This document shows, piece by piece, positions 4,956 to 5,670 of a stretch of 5,670 bases of DNA (position 1 is the stretch's first letter; each line of letters starts with the position of its first letter). The notes below the pieces were generated by a model that was not told the DNA's origin, ran no database searches, and saw only the letters and a program-made list of their open reading frames with translations. This stretch comes from Pseudomonadales bacterium (GTDB lineage: Bacteria > Pseudomonadota > Gammaproteobacteria > Pseudomonadales > Litorivicinaceae): positions 1-5,670 of the forward strand of contig JAAXJV010000054.1 in assembly GCA_012269655.1 (NCBI GenBank), in the 5' to 3' direction. The translations under genes and the position numbers were made by a program.

Positions 4956-5042
4956 ATGAAACTTAAAACGATTGCAGGCATTGGGCGCACGCCCGGCTCA
5001 GCCTACTCAAAAACGCAATCTTGGTGGCCCTCGGGTGACTAA
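4956..5042 (+). CDS. Possible 28-codon leader peptide upstream of the dioxygenase
   Basis: ATG 4956 opens MKLKTIAGIGRTPGSAYSKT, then QSWWPSGD and a TAA at 5040-5042, 45 nt before the dioxygenase ATG. It lies wholly inside the predicted leader. The tandem Trp codons (5022-5027) and the stop fall within the hairpin at 5020-5043, so a translating ribosome would melt it. The Shine-Dalgarno is weak (only AAGA close to the ATG), which argues against efficient translation. It may be a regulatory uORF or chance; no known leader peptide is recognised. Confidence 0.25.
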   Translation: MKLKTIAGIGRTPGSAYSKTQSWWPSGD

Positions 5043-5043
5043 G
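5020..5043 (+). promoter_or_regulatory. Leader hairpin followed by a T-rich tract
   Basis: CTTGGT (5020-5025) pairs with GACTAAG-side bases 5038-5043 (six pairs, one G-T); after one G/G mismatch the stem continues through G-T, C-G and C-G to a CTCG loop. A T-rich stretch follows (five Ts at 5051-5055, then six Ts at 5068-5073). The first T run starts 7 nt after the stem, too far for a standard terminator, so an attenuator or translation-control role is speculative. Confidence 0.3.
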
Positions 5044-5087
5044 CGGATTCTTTTTCCGTTTATTCACTTTTTTGAGGAACACCTTCC

Positions 5088-5670
5088 ATGACACAGATTT
5101 CACTCGATCGCACCTTGGGTGCGGTCGTCCTTCAGTCCGAGCAAAACACAGCGGTATATCCGTACCTATGGCTGCGCGATAACTGCCCCTCGGGCCTGCA
5201 CCCAGACACCAAGGAACGCACCTTTGATCTATTGAGCGTACCCGAGGACATCCACCCCAGCGATTGCGCACTAACCGACAACGAATTAGTCGTGACCTGG
5301 GCCCTGGACGGCCATGTGAGCCGCTTCTCGTTGGATTGGCTTGAGCAATACCAGCCCGGTCGCCTGAATCATGATGCGGCTCGCATCCCCGCAACTCATT
5401 GGCTCAAAGGAGCCAACGCACCTGTCGCCCCTGCAACGGCAGACGACCTGTTAGCCGATGATGCCGCATTATTGAATTGGTTGACGGAAACAAAGCGCAC
5501 CGGCCTGGGTTTAGTCAGCGGTCTGGCTGTTGAACAGGCCGGCATGGCCGTCGCTAACCGCATTGGTTTTCTGCGACGGACAAACTTTGGCAAAACATTC
5601 GAAGTCGTCTCTAAGCCCGATCCGAACAATCTGGCGTACACCTCGATTCATTTGCCCCTGCATACGGATC
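5088..5670 (+). CDS. Gamma-butyrobetaine dioxygenase (2-oxoglutarate/Fe(II)), N-terminal 194 residues; 3' end outside window
   Basis: The product resembles gamma-butyrobetaine hydroxylase, which converts gamma-butyrobetaine, 2-oxoglutarate and O2 to L-carnitine, succinate and CO2 in the cytoplasm. The N-terminal GBBH-like domain (about 1-90) shows YLWLRDNCPSGLHPDTKERT followed by FDLLSVPED; Cys33 and His38 fall where the human enzyme has its zinc cysteines. The TauD-type double-stranded beta-helix begins near 125 with GLGLVSGL and RRTNFGKTFEVVSKPDPNN. The last residues are LPLHTD, so His192 and Asp194 are the first two ligands of the iron facial triad; the distal His and the 2-oxoglutarate Arg lie beyond the edge. 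GAGGA 9 nt upstream supports the start. The related trimethyllysine dioxygenase is the main alternative but is mostly eukaryotic. In bacteria the role may be osmoprotection or carnitine catabolism. Confidence 0.92.
   Translation, partial: MTQISLDRTLGAVVLQSEQNTAVYPYLWLRDNCPSGLHPDTKERTFDLLSVPEDIHPSDCALTDNELVVTWALDGHVSRFSLDWLEQYQPGRLNHDAARIPATHWLKGANAPVAPATADDLLADDAALLNWLTETKRTGLGLVSGLAVEQAGMAVANRIGFLRRTNFGKTFEVVSKPDPNNLAYTSIHLPLHTD

Noticed and set aside
4983..4994. GGGCGCACGCCC inverted repeat in the dioxygenase leader
   Set aside because: The loop would be very small and a 12-base GC palindrome is readily explained by chance.
4963..5394. 143-codon minus-strand frame
   Set aside because: It is antisense to the dioxygenase and its leader; Arg/Cys/Gly-rich composition is typical of a shadow frame.
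5396..5641. 81-codon minus-strand frame inside the dioxygenase
   Set aside because: Antisense to a gene with clear GBBH/TauD motifs.

Overview
The window looks like a chromosomal segment of a Gram-negative gammaproteobacterium, probably a marine or halophilic Oceanospirillales-like lineage. This is inferred from an initiator-type tRNA close to the E. coli form, a lipobox-bearing secreted subtilase paired with a small outer-membrane-type protein, a HopJ-family protein, and a gamma-butyrobetaine dioxygenase with the common proteobacterial N-terminal motif. No transposase, integrase, phage gene or CRISPR array is visible.

Layout, left to right. (1) 1-113: the 3' part of tRNA-fMet(CAU) and a long, strong intrinsic terminator. 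(2) 142-212: three consecutive small hairpins that look like an intergenic repeat element. (3) 223-1010, minus strand: a small unrecognised gene group. It has a 47-codon single-membrane-segment ORF overlapping an 80-codon ORF in another frame (probably one gene split by a +1 frameshift), then a 147-aa acidic protein. A 25-codon ORF may precede them. (4) 1011-1437: a divergent intergenic region holding two back-to-back intrinsic terminators. On the minus strand a promoter-like element, a 9-bp stem-loop and the minus-facing terminator together outline a ~150-nt small RNA or attenuated leader. (5) 1438-3095, plus strand: a translationally coupled pair, a lipoprotein S8 serine peptidase followed by a small exported beta-rich protein ending in Phe. 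(6) 3098-3457, minus: a HopJ-family protein convergent with the pair, only 2 nt away. (7) 3613-4857, plus: a stand-alone GT4 glycosyltransferase. (8) 4888-5670, plus: a good sigma70-like promoter, a ~165-nt leader with a 28-codon ORF whose end overlaps a hairpin, and the 5' 194 codons of a gamma-butyrobetaine dioxygenase cut by the window edge at its HxD iron motif.

The genes do not form one pathway. The only clear functional partnership is the subtilase/beta-protein pair, which probably acts at the outer membrane. The final gene points to carnitine synthesis for osmoprotection or catabolism. The most interesting unexplained signals are the convergent terminators inside a divergent promoter region with a candidate RNA, the leader ORF/hairpin before the dioxygenase, and the split subtilase/barrel arrangement. 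No established novel system is evident; these are candidates.
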